Source: Xanthostigma xanthostigma (taxonomy: Eukaryota > Arthropoda > Insecta > Raphidioptera > Raphidiidae). Taken from it: a DNA stretch of 64,000 bases. Every line of letters starts with the position of its first letter. The stretch's first letter is position 1. The DNA is taken from positions 46,428,192-46,492,191 of the forward strand of contig OY754464.1 in assembly GCA_963575645.1 (NCBI GenBank), written 5' to 3'. A program made the position numbers and the translations under genes. The notes below the pieces were generated by a model. It saw only the letters and a program-made list of their open reading frames with translations, was not told where the DNA came from and did not search any database. This document shows positions 63,331-64,000 of the stretch, in pieces.

Positions 63331-63488
63331 TAGGTTCGTTCCAAGCAGCCAGCAAACGGTTTCGAAACCGTCACCCGCATTCGCAGTAGTTAAAACGAAA
63401 CTCGTATCGGTTTTCAAACACGTTTTAGCTATCTTCGCATGACGGTGATGGTTTCGAAACCGTTTGCTGGTTGCTTGGAACGAACCTT
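63331..63488. mobile_element. Small MITE, 158 bp
   Basis: GGTTCGTTCCAAGCAGCCAG at the left is mirrored by CTGGTTGCTTGGAACGAACC at the right; the arms go on through CAAACGGTTTCGAAACCGTC. The length and ends resemble a Harbinger-type MITE, but the 3-bp target site is ambiguous. Confidence 0.7.
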
Positions 63489-64000
63489 TTATTATTATTT
63501 AGGGGGAGGGGGTTCACGATTTTCTAATTTTTTCTTGTTGGTGGGAGGGGGGTGTCTGTAGGGATCTAAAATATTCTATGTCTAGGCAAACTACAAATTC
63601 AAACGAAGCCGAACCGGGCTGCTATAGTTTGTAATAATCAATAGTTTTCCCGCTATACGTTTACTCTTAAAGGAATAAATTGGACTGGAATCATGCTTTT
63701 TTTGTCTGCTGAAACCAGAGGTCTTGAAATTATCAGATTACTTTGAATGAGTATGGTCGAAGGTCTGAAAAGTCTTGCTGCTTGCAACTCTGCAGTGCGA
63801 ACGTCAAATACCTTCACGTAAGTCGGAACACCAAATGATTTCCTTGCCGAGAGATATCTTGGTGTTCTGACAAATGATTAGTTTCGACGCCCGCACAGAG
63901 TAGCGTAGATATTGCGGGCAGCAAATCTTCCTCAAGGCTTCCGCCCTACTCGTTCACGACCATCTATGCGATGGTTTCAAGCTTGCCCTTGTTTCGTCAG

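Larger units (their letters stand above)
61499..64000. other. Right-hand intergenic region
   Basis: Apart from the repeat at 62490-62840 and the MITE at 63331-63488, I see no gene. No exon continuing the THAP fragment could be identified. Confidence 0.4.

Overview
This window is AT-rich animal DNA, most likely from an insect. The genes have introns, the intergenic DNA is crowded with small DNA transposons, and the three recognisable host genes match insect adducin (hu-li tai shao, hts), Cyclin C and the SR splicing factor B52/SRSF4-6. I cannot name the order or species from the sequence. All host genes found are on the minus strand, apart from a broken THAP-domain fragment on the plus strand.

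Positions 84-35151 hold the adducin gene. I assembled twelve coding exons by eye from splice sites, reading frame and known adducin sequence. They join into one frame of exactly 725 codons (724 residues plus stop), running from an N-terminal head with a class II aldolase fold to a lysine-rich MARCKS-like tail. The introns carry three further same-strand pieces with the same splice phase (phase 1) as the junctions around them: two small cassette exons (14283-14345 and 12546-12641) and a 4.55-kb open frame (4198-8747). The large frame has a good splice acceptor but no start codon near its 5' end. Joined to adducin exon 10 it stays in frame, giving a protein of about 2175 residues. This layout recalls the Drosophila ovarian hts transcript (Ovhts), whose long alternative tail yields the ring-canal protein HtsRC. 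I consider it the most interesting feature here. A complete intronless Cyclin C gene lies in the same intron.

Positions 35152-53040 contain no host exon that I can see. They hold a dense set of transposons: an intact Tc1-like element with a 337-residue DD34E transposase (40116-41761), a pogo-like element, several hAT-like elements with 8-bp target duplications, a Harbinger-like element with TTA duplications, and several foldback repeats. Positions 53041-54078 encode a complete B52-like SR protein with no intron in its coding region and a GC content far above its surroundings. Positions 54103-64000 contain repeats, a long foldback element, a second copy of a 450-bp repeat also found in an adducin intron, and the two-exon THAP fragment with a frame break.

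Adducin (membrane skeleton), Cyclin C (Mediator kinase module) and B52 (splicing) do not form a pathway. Their proximity is simply gene order, except that Cyclin C is nested inside adducin and would be crossed by any adducin transcript reaching the 3' exons.
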